In this document: piece after piece, positions 1-9,051 of the stretch
Layout: each line of letters starts with the position of its first letter
Position numbering within the stretch: the stretch's first letter is position 1
Assembly: GCF_024970185.1 (NCBI RefSeq)
Contig: NZ_CP103965.1
Span: forward strand, 1,050,001-1,114,000
Length of the DNA stretch: 64,000 nt
Reading direction: 5' to 3'
Source: Pseudomonas sp. N3-W
GTDB lineage: Bacteria > Pseudomonadota > Gammaproteobacteria > Pseudomonadales > Pseudomonadaceae
Made by a program: the position numbers and the translations under genes
The notes under the pieces: model-generated
What the model saw: only the letters and a program-made list of their open reading frames with translations
What the model was told of the DNA's origin: nothing
Database searches by the model: none

Positions 1-1
1 G

Positions 2-79
2 CGAACCCAACGCTTGCTGCCTACCGATGCCGCCTCACCCCGGTATCAACCTGCGTCTTTTCAACATGGAGTCCATTGA
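2..79 (+). CDS. Possible 3' end of a gene upstream of sodA (partial)
   Basis: This frame is open from the window edge and ends in TGA at 77-79, two bases before the sodA start. That would fit the last gene of a sodA operon; in pseudomonads a small gene often sits between fumC and sodA. Only about 25 codons are visible and no motif can be read, so this is a position-based suggestion. Confidence 0.3.
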   Translation, partial: RTQRLLPTDAASPRYQPASFQHGVH

Positions 80-80
80 A

Positions 81-692
81 ATGGCTTTTACCTTGCCTGC
101 CTTGCCGTACGCCTACGATGCCCTGGAGCCGCACATCGATGCGCAAACCATGGAAATCCACTACACCAAGCATCATCAGACCTACATCAATAACCTGAAC
201 GCCGCTGTTGAAGGCACCGAGTTTGCCGAGTGGTCAGTGGAAAAACTGGTGGCCGGCGTGCAGCAACTTCCAGAAAGTCTGCGCGCGGCGGTGATCAATC
301 AGGGTGGGGGGCACGCCAACCATTCGCTGTTCTGGGAAGTGATGGCGCCTAACGCCGGGGGCAAGCCCGACGGTGCGCTGGCCAAGGCGATTGAAGAACA
401 ACTGGGCGGTCTGGACAGTTTCAAGGAGGCCTTTACCAAAGCCGCGTTGACTCGTTTCGGCAGTGGCTGGGCCTGGCTGAGCGTCACCCCGCAAAAGACC
501 CTTGTAGTGGAGAGCAGCGGCAATCAGAACAGCCCGTTGATGAATGGCAACACGCCAATCCTCGGTCTGGATGTCTGGGAACACGCCTATTACCTGCAAT
601 ATCAGAACCGCCGCCCGGAATACATCAATGCGTTTTACAACGTGATCAATTGGCCCGAAGTTGCTGCGCGCTATCAGGCCGCGCTGGTCTGA
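81..692 (+). CDS. sodA: Manganese superoxide dismutase
   Basis: Converts superoxide to oxygen and hydrogen peroxide in the cytoplasm. The 203-residue product has the normal family length. It shows the N-terminal metal ligand region ([10 protein letters not shown]), the [11 protein letters not shown] helix, and the C-terminal [13 protein letters not shown] signature carrying the Asp and His ligands. The QNSPLM stretch is typical of Mn-type enzymes. The ATG at 81 was chosen over the in-frame ATG at 27 because GGAG lies at 68-71 with 9-base spacing and the family begins MAFTLP. In pseudomonads this enzyme is usually iron-repressed through Fur, but the promoter would lie outside the window. The ZIP transporter gene follows 30 bases later, probably in the same transcript. 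Confidence 0.96.
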   Translation: MAFTLPALPYAYDALEPHIDAQTMEIHYTKHHQTYINNLNAAVEGTEFAEWSVEKLVAGVQQLPESLRAAVINQGGGHANHSLFWEVMAPNAGGKPDGALAKAIEEQLGGLDSFKEAFTKAALTRFGSGWAWLSVTPQKTLVVESSGNQNSPLMNGNTPILGLDVWEHAYYLQYQNRRPEYINAFYNVINWPEVAARYQAALV

Positions 693-722
693 GTCATCCA
701 TAAAAACAATCCAAGGCTGACT

Positions 723-1616
723 ATGGGCACTGAAACACTGGGGATCGGCGGCGGGCGAATGTTTCGCTACGCTTTCGGATCGTTGTTGCTGTTGGCGGGC
801 ATGACGTTACTGGCTGCCCATGGGCTGGCCTGGCTGGACCTTGAGCCGAAACTTTCCCGGGCCCTGCAAGGCGGTGCGATTTGTGCCTTGGGCACTGCGC
901 TGGGTGCTGTGCCGGTGTTGGTGCTCCGGCGCATGCCGCAGACCGTCAGTGATACGTTGCTCGGCTTTGGCGCCGGGGTGATGCTGGCGGCGACCGCATT
1001 TTCGCTGATCGTGCCGGGCATCGCGGCGGCCGAAAACCTGGGCCTTGCGCCCTGGGGCGCCAGCGGTTTGATCAGCTTGGGTATCATGCTCGGGGCGTTG
1101 GGGCTGTTTCTGGTGGATCGCAAAGTCTCTGGCGCTTCCCCGACAACGCGAGCGAGGACGCATGAGCATCCTGTTATCCCGCCACGGATCTGGCTGTTCG
1201 TCTTTGCGATCATTGCCCACAACATTCCTGAAGGCATGGCCGTCGGTGTTTCAGCGGGCGGGGGGATGCCCGATGCCGACAGTCTGGCGATGGGCATTGC
1301 TTTGCAGGATGTGCCTGAAGGGTTGGTGATTGCGCTGGTATTGGCCGGGGCAGGGATGTCGCGGGTCAGGGCGTTCCTGATCGGCGCCGCTTCAGGGCTG
1401 GTGGAACCGGTGTTTGCGCTGCTGTGCGCCTGGCTGGTGAGCCTGGCTGAAGTGCTGTTGCCTTTGGGGTTGGCATTGGCAGCGGGGGCGATGCTACTGG
1501 TGGTGACGCATGAAATCATTCCCGAGTCGCGGCGCAATGGTCACGACAAGCTCGCCAGCCTTGGGCTGTTGATCGGGTTTTGTCTGATGATGGTGATGGA
1601 TACGGCTTTGGCTTGA
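723..1616 (+). CDS. ZIP family divalent metal transporter
   Basis: Inner-membrane metal importer of the ZIP (ZupT/GufA) family, 297 residues with about eight hydrophobic segments. The two metal-site helices are visible: HNIPEGMAVGV near residues 164-174 and QDVPEGLVIALV near 200-211. The central loop is short and has one histidine-containing stretch. An AAGG lies about 7 bases before the ATG. Its position directly after sodA suggests it supplies Mn or Zn when iron is scarce, an inference from context because the substrate cannot be read from sequence. It converges on ptsO across a perfect hairpin. Confidence 0.9.
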   Translation: MGTETLGIGGGRMFRYAFGSLLLLAGMTLLAAHGLAWLDLEPKLSRALQGGAICALGTALGAVPVLVLRRMPQTVSDTLLGFGAGVMLAATAFSLIVPGIAAAENLGLAPWGASGLISLGIMLGALGLFLVDRKVSGASPTTRARTHEHPVIPPRIWLFVFAIIAHNIPEGMAVGVSAGGGMPDADSLAMGIALQDVPEGLVIALVLAGAGMSRVRAFLIGAASGLVEPVFALLCAWLVSLAEVLLPLGLALAAGAMLLVVTHEIIPESRRNGHDKLASLGLLIGFCLMMVMDTALA

Positions 1617-1619
1617 TTA

Positions 1620-1660
1620 CCTTTTGTGGCGAGGGCGCTTTGTTCCCTCGCCACAAAAGG
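1620..1660. terminator. Perfect 16-bp inverted repeat between convergent genes
   Basis: Arms 1620-1635 and 1645-1660 are perfectly complementary around a 9-base loop. The stem contains the GTGGCGAGGG core of a REP variant and ends in short A/T runs. Lying between convergent ZIP and ptsO genes, it probably ends transcription from both sides. Confidence 0.65.
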
Positions 1661-1676
1661 CGGTCTTGCTTATGCG

Positions 1677-1949
1677 TTACTCGCCTTCGTCGAAGAAGTT
1701 GTTGATCAGGTTTACCAGGGCCTGTAACGCCTCATCCGCTTGCTCACCTTCGGTACTCAAGTGAATTTTTGTGCCCTTGCCAGCTGCCAGCATCATCATC
1801 GCCATGATGCTTTTACCGTCGACCATCGATTCAGGTGTGCGCCCGGCCCTGATCTGGCAGGGGAACTGGCCCGCCACGCCAACAAATTTCGCAGAAGCAC
1901 GGGCATGCAGGCCCAGCTTGTTAATAATTTCAATTTCCAGAGCAGGCAT
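1677..1949 (-). CDS. ptsO: NPr, phosphocarrier of the nitrogen PTS
   Basis: HPr-like protein that passes phosphate from PtsP (EI-Ntr) to PtsN (EIIA-Ntr). The 90-residue length is typical. The active-site histidine is His15 in NKLGLHARAS, and the central MVDGKSIMAMMML helix carries the conserved Ser region. It is the last gene of the rpoN cluster, after rapZ on the minus strand with a 15-base gap, which is the usual Pseudomonas order. No sugar-PTS gene lies nearby, consistent with a purely regulatory role. Confidence 0.95.
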   Translation of the reverse strand: MPALEIEIINKLGLHARASAKFVGVAGQFPCQIRAGRTPESMVDGKSIMAMMMLAAGKGTKIHLSTEGEQADEALQALVNLINNFFDEGE

Positions 1950-1964
1950 CGCGGTGTGAATCCT

Positions 1965-2822
1965 TTAGCTGAGGTCGCGGTGGCGAACCTGGACGTTCTT
2001 CAGGGATTGTTGCAGGACCTGGCCCAGACGTTCAGTCAGGTAGACGGAGCGGTGATGCCCGCCGGTACAGCCAATGGCAATGGTGACGTAGGCACGGTTG
2101 CTGGCGGCAAAGCGGGGCAGCCATTTGAGCAGGTACGAGGAGATGTCCTGGAACATCTCCTCGACATCCGGTTGCGCTGCCAGATAATCGGCCACCGGTT
2201 GATCCTGTCCCGACAGCGCGCGCAATTCCGGCTTCCAATAGGGGTTCGGCAAGCAGCGCACGTCGAACACCAGGTCCGCATCCACCGGCATGCCACGCTT
2301 GAACCCGAAGGACTCAACCAGGAACGCGGTCCCGGGCTCCGGCTGGTTCAGCAGGCGCAGCTTGATGGTGTCGCGCAGCTGGTACAGGTTCAGGTTAGTG
2401 GTGTTGACCTTGAGGTCGGCCAGGTCGGCAATGGGCCCCAGCAGATGCGTTTCGTCTTCAATGGCTTCTGCCAGTGAGCGATTGCCGCTGCTCAACGGGT
2501 GGCGACGGCGGGTTTCGGAAAAGCGCTTGAGCAGGGTTTCTTCGTCGGCGTCCAGGTACACCACATCGCACTGGATGTGCCGGCTGCGGACTTCTTCAAG
2601 CAATTCGGGAAAACGCGACAGGTGGCTGGGCAGGTTGCGCGCATCAATCGACACAGCGACCAGTGGCTGTGCGAGTTCGGTGTGAATCAATGCACGTTCG
2701 GCCAGTTCCGGCAGTAACCCGGCGGGCAGGTTGTCGATGCAGTAGTAGCCGTTGTCCTCAAGGACATCGAGCGCGGTACTTTTACCTGAGCCGGAGCGGC
2801 CACTGACAATGATCAAGCGCAT
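1965..2822 (-). CDS. rapZ: RapZ, RNase adapter and nucleotide-binding protein
   Basis: P-loop protein that in enterobacteria binds GlmZ/GlmY small RNAs and steers RNase E, controlling glucosamine-6-phosphate synthase. The 285-residue product has Walker A GRSGSGKS at residues 8-15, a [11 protein letters not shown] stretch in the middle, and the conserved C-terminal [11 protein letters not shown] motif near 252-262. Its start follows the ptsN stop by two bases, so translation is probably coupled. The RNA partner in Pseudomonas is not evident here. Confidence 0.95.
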   Translation of the reverse strand: MRLIIVSGRSGSGKSTALDVLEDNGYYCIDNLPAGLLPELAERALIHTELAQPLVAVSIDARNLPSHLSRFPELLEEVRSRHIQCDVVYLDADEETLLKRFSETRRRHPLSSGNRSLAEAIEDETHLLGPIADLADLKVNTTNLNLYQLRDTIKLRLLNQPEPGTAFLVESFGFKRGMPVDADLVFDVRCLPNPYWKPELRALSGQDQPVADYLAAQPDVEEMFQDISSYLLKWLPRFAASNRAYVTIAIGCTGGHHRSVYLTERLGQVLQQSLKNVQVRHRDLS

Positions 2823-2824
2823 GA

Positions 2825-3289
2825 TTACTGACCGTTTTGCTCGCTCAGGACAACCTGATACAAGGCTTCGTTGCTTGGGGCGCTGCGCAGGCGATCACGG
2901 ACTTCCTTGCGATCAAGCATGCTGGCGATCTGACGAAGCAATTCAAGGTGGGCATCGGTGGCCGCTTCCGGGACCAGCAGCACAAACAGCAGGTCTACCG
3001 GAGCACCGTCGATGGCATCAAAATCAATCGGAGCGTCCAGGTGCATCAGGGCGCTGATGGGCGAAGTACAGCCCTTGAGCCGGCAGTGGGGAATGGCGAT
3101 GCCGTTGCCAAAACCGGTGGAACCGAGTTTTTCACGGGCAATCAGAGCCTCGAAGACATCTTGCATCTCCAGATCCGGTACTTCCCGGGCGATCAGGTTG
3201 GCAATTTGTTCGAGGGCTTTCTTTTTACTGCCACCCGGCACGTTCACCAAGGAACGGCCGGGGGTCAGGATGTTTTCAAGTCGGATCAT
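2825..3289 (-). CDS. ptsN: EIIA-Ntr, nitrogen PTS regulatory component
   Basis: Terminal phosphoacceptor of the nitrogen PTS, with regulatory roles in potassium, carbon and nitrogen balance. The 154-residue product has the EIIA-fructose-type fold and phosphorylatable His68 in [10 protein letters not shown]. It lies between hpf and rapZ in the classical rpoN cluster. The upstream Shine-Dalgarno is weak, so translation may depend on coupling with hpf, whose stop is 12 bases away. Confidence 0.95.
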   Translation of the reverse strand: MIRLENILTPGRSLVNVPGGSKKKALEQIANLIAREVPDLEMQDVFEALIAREKLGSTGFGNGIAIPHCRLKGCTSPISALMHLDAPIDFDAIDGAPVDLLFVLLVPEAATDAHLELLRQIASMLDRKEVRDRLRSAPSNEALYQVVLSEQNGQ

Positions 3290-3301
3290 GGGTTGGGAGT
3301 G

Positions 3302-3610
3302 TTAACGACCGGTTGCGCCTTGAAGCTGGCGCTGGGTCTTTTCCTTATGCTTTAGGAGTTGGCGATCCAGTTTGTCGGTGAGCAGGTCGATTGCCGCATA
3401 CATGTCGTCATGTTCGGCGTTGGCGACCACTTCACCGCCGGGTATATGCAGCGTGGCTTCGATTTTCTGTTTCAGCTTTTCGACCGTCATCGTGACTTGC
3501 ACATTGGTGATCTTGTCGAAATGCCCGGCGATCTTCTTGAGTTTTGCCTCAACGTACTCGCGCAGGGGGGGAGTCACTTCCAGTTGGTGTCCACTGATGT
3601 TGACTTGCAT
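3302..3610 (-). CDS. hpf: Short-form ribosome hibernation-promoting factor
   Basis: Binds the 30S decoding region in stationary phase and promotes inactive 100S ribosomes. The product is 102 residues, the short HPF form without the C-terminal dimerisation domain. The start MQVNISGHQLE at 3610 is preferred to an in-frame ATG at 3664 because AGGAGA sits about 6 bases upstream and the family begins here. It has the expected beta-alpha-beta pattern and basic residues. It lies directly downstream of rpoN. A second HPF/RaiA-like gene occurs at 57040. Confidence 0.94.
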   Translation of the reverse strand: MQVNISGHQLEVTPPLREYVEAKLKKIAGHFDKITNVQVTMTVEKLKQKIEATLHIPGGEVVANAEHDDMYAAIDLLTDKLDRQLLKHKEKTQRQLQGATGR

Positions 3611-3683
3611 ACAGCTTCTCCTTCGTTGCCAGTGCATAAAGCGGCAGGTAGGAATACCTGCCACTGGAACGCTGTGCTGTGGC

Positions 3684-5177
3684 TTACATCAACCGCTTGC
3701 GTTCGCTCGAAGGCGCGATCCCCAGGGATTCGCGGTACTTGGCGACGGTGCGGCGAGCCACCTGAATGCCTTGTGCCTCCAGTAAACCAGCGATCTTGCT
3801 GTCACTCAACGGCTTTTTCTGATTTTCCGCGGCAACCAGTTTTTTGATGATCGCGCGGATCGCCGTGGACGAGCATTCGCCGCCTTCGGAGGTGCTGACG
3901 TGGCTGGAGAAAAAGTATTTCAGTTCATAAATACCCCGAGGGGTGTGCATGAATTTTTGCGTGGTCACCCGGGAAATCGTCGATTCGTGCATGCCGACCG
4001 CTTCGGCGATGTCATGCAGTACCAGCGGTTTCATGGCTTCGTCGCCGTATTCGAGAAAGCCGCGCTGATGCTCGACGATCTGGGTGGCCACTTTCATCAG
4101 GGTTTCATTACGGCTTTGCAGGCTCTTGATGAACCAGCGGGCTTCCTGCAGCTGATTGCGCATGAAGGTGTTGTCGGCGCTGGTGTCGGCGCGGCGCACG
4201 AAACCGGCGTACTGGGCGTTGACCCGCAGCCGTGGCACCGACTCCTGATTCAGCTCCACCAGCCAGCGCTCGTTGTCCTTGCGCACGATCACATCGGGTA
4301 CGACGTACTCGGCTTCGCTGGACTCGATCTGCGAGCCGGGGCGCGGGTTGAGGCTCTGTACCAGCTCGATGACCTGGCGCAGTTCATCTTCCTTGAGCTT
4401 CATGCGGCGCATCAGTTGGCCGTAGTCGCGGCTGCCCAACAGGTCGATGTAGTCAGTGACCAGGCGTTTTGCCTCGGCCAGCCAGGGCGTTTTGGTTGCG
4501 AGCTGGCGCAATTGCAGTAACAGGCACTCGCCCAGGTTGCGGGCGCCGATGCCGGCCGGTTCGAATTGCTGGATGCGGTGCAGGACGGCTTCGATTTCGT
4601 CCAGTTCGATGTCCAGCTCCGGATCGAAGGCCTCAAGGATTTCCTCAAGGGTTTCGTCCAGGTAGCCCTGATTGTTGATGCAGTCGATCAGGGTGACGGC
4701 GATCAGGCGGTCGGTGTCGGACATCGGTGCCAGGTTCAATTGCCAGAGCAGGTGGCTTTGCAGGCTTTCGCCTACGGATGTGCGGGTGGTGAAATCCCAC
4801 TCGTCGTCATCGTTGCTCGGCAGGCTGCTGGCGCTGGTCTGGTAGACGTCTTCCCAGGCGGTGTCGACGGGCAGCTCGTTGGGAATTCGCTCGTTCCAGT
4901 CGCCTTCCTCTAGGTTATCCACCGTGGGGGCGGTTTCCTGGTAGGAGGGCTCTTGAATATCGGCGTTGGGTTGCTGTTCGGCTTTGTCGGCCAGGGGATC
5001 GGCATTATCGAAGTCGTCGCCTTCTTCCTGGCGTTCGAGCATCGGATTGGACTCCAGGGCCTCCTGGATTTCCTGTTGCAGGTCCAGGGTCGACAATTGG
5101 AGCAGGCGGATGGCCTGTTGCAGCTGCGGTGTCATCGTCAGCTGCTGGCCCATTCTCAAGACTAGCGATGGTTTCAT
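3684..5177 (-). CDS. rpoN: RNA polymerase sigma-54 factor
   Basis: Alternative sigma factor for -24/-12 promoters of nitrogen, flagellar and catabolic genes. The 497 residues show all regions: Gln- and Leu-rich region I (about 1-50, binds activators), acidic region II (about 50-115), the core-binding region, a helix-turn-helix, and the RpoN box [10 protein letters not shown] at 474-483 near the C-terminus. It follows lptB after a 273-base gap that holds a candidate promoter and a duplicated sequence element, so it may have its own transcription start within the cluster. Confidence 0.97.
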   Translation of the reverse strand: MKPSLVLRMGQQLTMTPQLQQAIRLLQLSTLDLQQEIQEALESNPMLERQEEGDDFDNADPLADKAEQQPNADIQEPSYQETAPTVDNLEEGDWNERIPNELPVDTAWEDVYQTSASSLPSNDDDEWDFTTRTSVGESLQSHLLWQLNLAPMSDTDRLIAVTLIDCINNQGYLDETLEEILEAFDPELDIELDEIEAVLHRIQQFEPAGIGARNLGECLLLQLRQLATKTPWLAEAKRLVTDYIDLLGSRDYGQLMRRMKLKEDELRQVIELVQSLNPRPGSQIESSEAEYVVPDVIVRKDNERWLVELNQESVPRLRVNAQYAGFVRRADTSADNTFMRNQLQEARWFIKSLQSRNETLMKVATQIVEHQRGFLEYGDEAMKPLVLHDIAEAVGMHESTISRVTTQKFMHTPRGIYELKYFFSSHVSTSEGGECSSTAIRAIIKKLVAAENQKKPLSDSKIAGLLEAQGIQVARRTVAKYRESLGIAPSSERKRLM

Positions 5178-5254
5178 GGCTGGGGCTTAACACCTTATTC
5201 GCCGGCGCACATGCGCCATCCACTACAGGGCGCCGAAGCGCCAAACATAAGCAA

Positions 5255-5283
5255 ATTATATGCCCGAAACCGCAGCGTTTGCC
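5255..5283 (-). promoter_or_regulatory. Candidate sigma-70 promoter for rpoN
   Basis: On the minus strand a perfect -10 TATAAT (5255-5260) is followed, after 17 bases, by a poor -35 GGCAAA (5278-5283). The -35 lies inside the first copy of the 35-base direct repeat at 5271, so whatever binds that repeat could control rpoN. The start of transcription would lie roughly 70 bases before the rpoN ATG. Confidence 0.45.
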
Positions 5284-5395
5284 TAGAGCGCTGTAACAAT
5301 AAAAACCTATAAAGCTTTATTGACAGGGTGCCCTTGCTGAAAGCCGAACATCTTTGAAGCGCAGTGTTTGCCTAGAGCGCTGTAACAATAAAAAA
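5271..5395. repeat. Two near-identical 35-base direct repeats upstream of rpoN
   Basis: Copy 1 is 5271-5305 and copy 2 is 5360-5395. They share CGCAGYGTTTGCCTAGAGCG followed by CTGTAACAATAAAAA, differing at one base plus the A-run length. Each copy's CAATAAA end is followed by a TTTATTG, so each can fold into an A/T-rich hairpin; the second is a perfect 10-bp stem (5386-5395 with 5403-5412). They lie between lptB and rpoN. The function is unknown. Confidence 0.8.
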
Positions 5396-5450
5396 CGATT
5401 GATTTTTTATTGAAGCAAGCGCCCGGACAATCCGCCAGACACTTCAGCGC

Positions 5451-6176
5451 TTACAGGCGGAACTCATGGCCCAGATACACTTCCTTGACCAGCTCGTTGG
5501 CCAGGATGGTGGCGGAGTCGCCTTCGGCGATCAGCTGGCCATCGTTGACGATGTAGGCGGTTTCGCAGATGTCCAGGGTTTCACGGACGTTGTGGTCGGT
5601 GATCAGCACGCCAATGCCTTTGGCCTTGAGGTGATGGATGATCTGTTTGATGTCGCCCACCGAAATCGGGTCCACACCGGCGAAGGGTTCGTCGAGGAGG
5701 ATGAATTTGGGTGCGGTCGCCAGCGCCCGGGCGATTTCCACGCGGCGGCGTTCACCACCGGAGAGGCTCATGCCCAGGTTGTCGCGGATGTGGCTGATGT
5801 GGAATTCCTGCAGCAGGCTTTCCAGCTCCTTGCGACGACCGGCCTTGTCGAGCTCCTTGCGGGTCTCGAGGATGGCCATGATGTTGTCGGCCACCGACAA
5901 TTTGCGGAAGATCGACGCTTCTTGCGGAAGATAGCCGATACCGGCCTTTGCACGGCCGTGCATTGGCTGGTGGCTGACGTCCAGGTCGTCGATCAGTACG
6001 CGACCCTGATCGGCCTGTACCAGGCCTACGATCATGTAGAAGCAGGTGGTCTTGCCGGCGCCGTTAGGGCCGAGCAGGCCAACGATCTGGCCGCTGTCGA
6101 TGGACAGGCTGACGTCACGCACAACCTGGCGGCTCTTGTAGCTCTTGGCCAAATGCTGGGCTTTAAGAGTCGCCAT
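5451..6176 (-). CDS. lptB: LptB, ATPase of the LPS export ABC transporter
   Basis: Cytoplasmic ATPase that powers LptFGC extraction of LPS from the inner membrane. The 241 residues include Walker A GPNGAGKT (36-43), the Q-loop near YLPQEASIF, signature LSGGE (138-142), Walker B FILLDEP (158-164) and a switch His in LITDHNVRE. The start overlaps the lptA stop by one base (TAATG), indicating coupling. The LptFG permease genes are not in this window. Confidence 0.97.
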   Translation of the reverse strand: MATLKAQHLAKSYKSRQVVRDVSLSIDSGQIVGLLGPNGAGKTTCFYMIVGLVQADQGRVLIDDLDVSHQPMHGRAKAGIGYLPQEASIFRKLSVADNIMAILETRKELDKAGRRKELESLLQEFHISHIRDNLGMSLSGGERRRVEIARALATAPKFILLDEPFAGVDPISVGDIKQIIHHLKAKGIGVLITDHNVRETLDICETAYIVNDGQLIAEGDSATILANELVKEVYLGHEFRL

Positions 6177-6709
6177 TATTTAGCCTTCTGCTTCGGCGGG
6201 ATCACCATGTCGATCCGTTGGCGCGGAGTGGTGATTGGCGCACCATTGGCACGACCGGCAGTTGCAACCTGTTTCACCGTGTCATAGACGATTTTCTCGC
6301 CTTCGGTGGTGCTGCCATCGTCGCTGATCACTTTGGCCTGATCGATCAGTACAATGCGATTTTGCTGGGCATGGTACTGAATGGTCTTGCCATAGCCTTT
6401 GACCGGCTGCGGGGAGTCGATTTTCTGCTTCTGCTCGAAATACGCCAGGTTGCCCACGGAGGTGACGACATCGATGTCGCCGGCGGGGGTGCGAGTCAGC
6501 GTCACGGTATTGCCCTTGACGATCATCGAGCCTTGAGTAATGACGACGTCGCCCTTGTAGGTGGCGATGCCTTGCTTGTCATCCAGCTGCGCGTCGTCGG
6601 CTTGAACGCGGATAGGCTGTTCGCTATCGTTCGGCAGAGCCCAGGCGCTCACGCTTCCCAGTGCTGCGCCCAGACTGAGCAAAATAGGGAGGGTTTTAAC
6701 GAGCCTCAT
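6176..6709 (-). CDS. lptA: LptA, periplasmic LPS bridge protein
   Basis: OstA-like beta-jellyroll protein that polymerises into the periplasmic bridge carrying LPS from LptC to LptD. The 177 residues start with a Sec signal peptide (about 1-24, cleaved near AWA-LPND). The mature part has the repeating beta pattern with [19 protein letters not shown], typical of the family. Its start lies inside the 3' end of lptC (14-base overlap) and its stop overlaps lptB, giving a tight lptC-lptA-lptB unit. Confidence 0.95.
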   Translation of the reverse strand: MRLVKTLPILLSLGAALGSVSAWALPNDSEQPIRVQADDAQLDDKQGIATYKGDVVITQGSMIVKGNTVTLTRTPAGDIDVVTSVGNLAYFEQKQKIDSPQPVKGYGKTIQYHAQQNRIVLIDQAKVISDDGSTTEGEKIVYDTVKQVATAGRANGAPITTPRQRIDMVIPPKQKAK

Positions 6710-7268
6710 ACTGTCCTCTTACGTTCGATAGCAGGTGTATCCTGCTTTCTTTCAAATACGCTTTCATTCCCGTGCCAAATGACACGCCGCCAGCTCCGTC
6801 AATTCTAACGGGTTGCTCGGTCTGCGCATATTGCTGCTGCGGGAACACTGTCATGCGGGTACTGGTAATAATGGTGTCACGGTTCTTTTCGTCGGTGCGT
6901 GCAATACGCACCGAGTCGATCAGTTCTACCTGTGTACCGTCCGGATTGACCTCGCCGCGCAAGCTCGTCACATGCCACGGGTATTCACTGCCGCGGTACA
7001 TGTTCAGGTCGGGGTTGGTCAGCAGCGACACGTCGCTCGCCTTCAAATGCTCGACCTTGTCGGACGTCAGGTCATATTGCAAACCACCGTCCGGCAGGAA
7101 CTGCATGCTGTGGGCGTTGGTGGCGTAATAGTCGATCGCGCTTTCATCGACCTTGACCACTGGCTTGTCGAGGAAGCGTTCAGGGCTGATGTTCCAGTAG
7201 CCGACCGCCGCGAATATCGCGGCGATGACAGTGAACAGCAGGAAATTGCGAAACTTTTTACTCAGCAT
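6696..7268 (-). CDS. lptC: LptC, membrane-anchored LPS transport protein
   Basis: Bitopic inner-membrane protein that hands LPS from LptBFG to LptA. The ATG at 7268 (MLSKKFRNFLLF) gives 190 residues, with one N-terminal membrane helix (about 7-24) and a periplasmic beta-jellyroll. An in-frame ATG at 7301 is rejected because it lies inside kdsC and adds an unrelated tail before the basic-hydrophobic anchor. It overlaps lptA by 14 bases. Confidence 0.94.
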   Translation of the reverse strand: MLSKKFRNFLLFTVIAAIFAAVGYWNISPERFLDKPVVKVDESAIDYYATNAHSMQFLPDGGLQYDLTSDKVEHLKASDVSLLTNPDLNMYRGSEYPWHVTSLRGEVNPDGTQVELIDSVRIARTDEKNRDTIITSTRMTVFPQQQYAQTEQPVRIDGAGGVSFGTGMKAYLKESRIHLLSNVRGQYEAR

Positions 7269-7275
7269 AATTGGC

Positions 7276-7800
7276 TCACAGGTACGCGGCGTTGGCCGCA
7301 TCGAGGCGGCCCTGGGCGCGCAGGATCAGTTCGCAGAACTCGCGGGCGGCACCTTCGCCACCACGGGCAAGGGTGATGCCGTGGGCGTGTTCACGCACAA
7401 AGCTTGCAGCGTTGGCCACCGCCATGCCCAGGCCGACGCGGCGAATCACCGGCAGGTCCGGCAGGTCGTCACCGAGGTAGGCCACCTGTTCATAGCTTAG
7501 GTTGAGTTGCGCAAGAAGCTCGTCGAGCACCACCAGTTTGTCTTCGCGACCCTGATACAGATGGGGAATGCCGAGGTTTTTTGCTCGCCGCTCGACCACC
7601 GGGGTCTTGCGGCCGCTGATGATAGCGGTCTGCACGCCGGCTGCCATCAACATCTTGATGCCCTGGCCGTCCAGTGTGCTGAACGTCTTGAATTCGCTGC
7701 CGTCTTCGAGGAAGTACAGGCGACCGTCGGTCAGGACGCCGTCGACGTCAAAAACCGCCAGTTTGATCTGTTTGCCGCGTTGCAGCAGGTCATCGCTCAC
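7276..7800 (-). CDS. kdsC: KDO-8-phosphate phosphatase
   Basis: HAD-superfamily phosphatase releasing phosphate from 3-deoxy-D-manno-octulosonate 8-phosphate, the last step before CMP-KDO formation. The 174-residue C0-type protein has motif I DVDGVLTDG, motif II in IISGRK and motif III/IV GDDLPDLPV. It starts with GTG at 7800, immediately after the kdsD stop (TAAGTG), so translation is probably coupled. Confidence 0.95.
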   Translation of the reverse strand: MSDDLLQRGKQIKLAVFDVDGVLTDGRLYFLEDGSEFKTFSTLDGQGIKMLMAAGVQTAIISGRKTPVVERRAKNLGIPHLYQGREDKLVVLDELLAQLNLSYEQVAYLGDDLPDLPVIRRVGLGMAVANAASFVREHAHGITLARGGEGAAREFCELILRAQGRLDAANAAYL

Positions 7801-8775
7801 TTACATCACTCCCGCACGCAGCAAATCGTGCATGTTAAGGGCGCCAACCGGGCGGTCTTCGCTATCGACCACCACCAGTGCGTTGATTTTGTTGTCTTCC
7901 ATGATTTTGAGCGCTTCAGCGGCGAGCATCTCGGCGCGGGCGGTCTTGCCATGGGTGGTCATTACTTGATCGATGGTCGCGTGATGAATGTCGATGGCGC
8001 GGTCCAGGGAGCGGCGCAGGTCGCCGTCGGTGAAGATCCCGGCGAGGGTGCCATCGGCTTCCAGGATCACGGTCATGCCCAGGCCCTTGCGGGTCATTTC
8101 CATCAATGCGTCCTTTAGCAGCGTGCCGCGCTGGACCTTTGGCAGTTCATCGCCGGCGTGCATGACATGTTCCACCTTGAGCAGCAGACGTCGGCCCAGG
8201 GCGCCGCCCGGATGGGAAAAGGCGAAATCTTCGGCGGTAAAACCGCGCGCTTCCAGCAAGGCAACCGCCAGGGCATCGCCCATGACCAGCGCGGCGGTGG
8301 TCGAAGAGGTCGGCGCCAGGTTCAGCGGGCAGGCCTCGTGCTCGACATGCACATTGAGATTGACCTCCGCGGCCTTGGCCAGCGGCGACTCGGGATTGCC
8401 GGTCATGCTGATCAATTGAATGCCCAGGCGCTTGATCAGCGGCAGCAGGGTCACGATTTCGTTGGTGGAGCCGGAGTTCGACAGTGCCAGAATGATGTCG
8501 TCACGGGTGATCATGCCCATGTCGCCGTGGCTGGCTTCGGCCGGGTGGACGAAAAAAGCCGTGGTGCCGGTGCTGGCCAGGGTGGCGGCAATCTTGTTGC
8601 CGATGTGCCCCGATTTGCCCATGCCGACCACGACCACGCGGCCTTTGCTGGCCAGAATCATCTCGCAAGCGCGTACGAAATCTGCGTCGATATGGGGCAG
8701 CAAGCCGTTTACGGCTTCCAGTTCGAGGCGGATGGTGCGTTGTGCCGATTGAATCAACTCGCTGGATTGGCTCAT
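7801..8775 (-). CDS. kdsD: Arabinose-5-phosphate isomerase
   Basis: Interconverts ribulose-5-phosphate and arabinose-5-phosphate, the KDO precursor. The 324 residues contain an N-terminal SIS domain (about 35-170, with GMGKSGHIGNKIAATLAST and ALSNSGSTNE) and two CBS domains (about 205-324). The ATG at 8775 (MSQSSELIQ) matches the family start; no strong Shine-Dalgarno is visible. It is the first gene of the long minus-strand KDO/Lpt/rpoN cluster. Confidence 0.95.
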   Translation of the reverse strand: MSQSSELIQSAQRTIRLELEAVNGLLPHIDADFVRACEMILASKGRVVVVGMGKSGHIGNKIAATLASTGTTAFFVHPAEASHGDMGMITRDDIILALSNSGSTNEIVTLLPLIKRLGIQLISMTGNPESPLAKAAEVNLNVHVEHEACPLNLAPTSSTTAALVMGDALAVALLEARGFTAEDFAFSHPGGALGRRLLLKVEHVMHAGDELPKVQRGTLLKDALMEMTRKGLGMTVILEADGTLAGIFTDGDLRRSLDRAIDIHHATIDQVMTTHGKTARAEMLAAEALKIMEDNKINALVVVDSEDRPVGALNMHDLLRAGVM

Positions 8776-8809
8776 GTCAGAAATCGTATAGCCCGATGAA
8801 AAGGCGGCG

Positions 8810-8815
8810 ATTATA
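8810..8815 (-). promoter_or_regulatory. Candidate -10 box of the kdsD promoter
   Basis: A perfect TATAAT reads on the minus strand 35 bases before the kdsD ATG. The -35 region 17 bases away (GTGAGG) is poor, so the promoter may need an activator. Confidence 0.4.
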
Positions 8816-8864
8816 GCGGTAATGATCAAAACCCTCACGCAAGTTCGTCAGCCTTTGTCATTCA

Positions 8865-8963
8865 CTGTTACCGAATCGCTCTGTAACAGGAGTTTTTGCC
8901 TGTCAAGTTGCTGAACATCGTCTGGCATGGGCCTTGGGCGCTTGCCCTTTGCAGTGATATAGT
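8865..8963 (+). promoter_or_regulatory. Dyad and candidate mla promoter in the kdsD/mlaF gap
   Basis: The 276-base divergent gap holds a perfect 7-bp dyad, CTGTTAC (8865-8871) and GTAACAG (8883-8889), spaced 11 bases apart. A weak plus-strand promoter reads TTGGGC (8934-8939), 18 bases, TATAGT (8958-8963). The arrangement fits a repressor or activator site between divergent operons, but no regulator can be named. Confidence 0.3.
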
Positions 8964-9051
8964 TCGCCGCCAGTTCGGCCTGCCCGGGAGGTATGTGCTT
9001 TCGCCAGAAAGCCAGGCGTCCGAGTGAGAGGCTGCATCGCAAGGAGTTTAG

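Noticed and set aside
27..80. Upstream in-frame start for superoxide dismutase
   Set aside because: Adds 18 residues unlike the family and lacks a Shine-Dalgarno; the ATG at 81 has GGAG at proper spacing.
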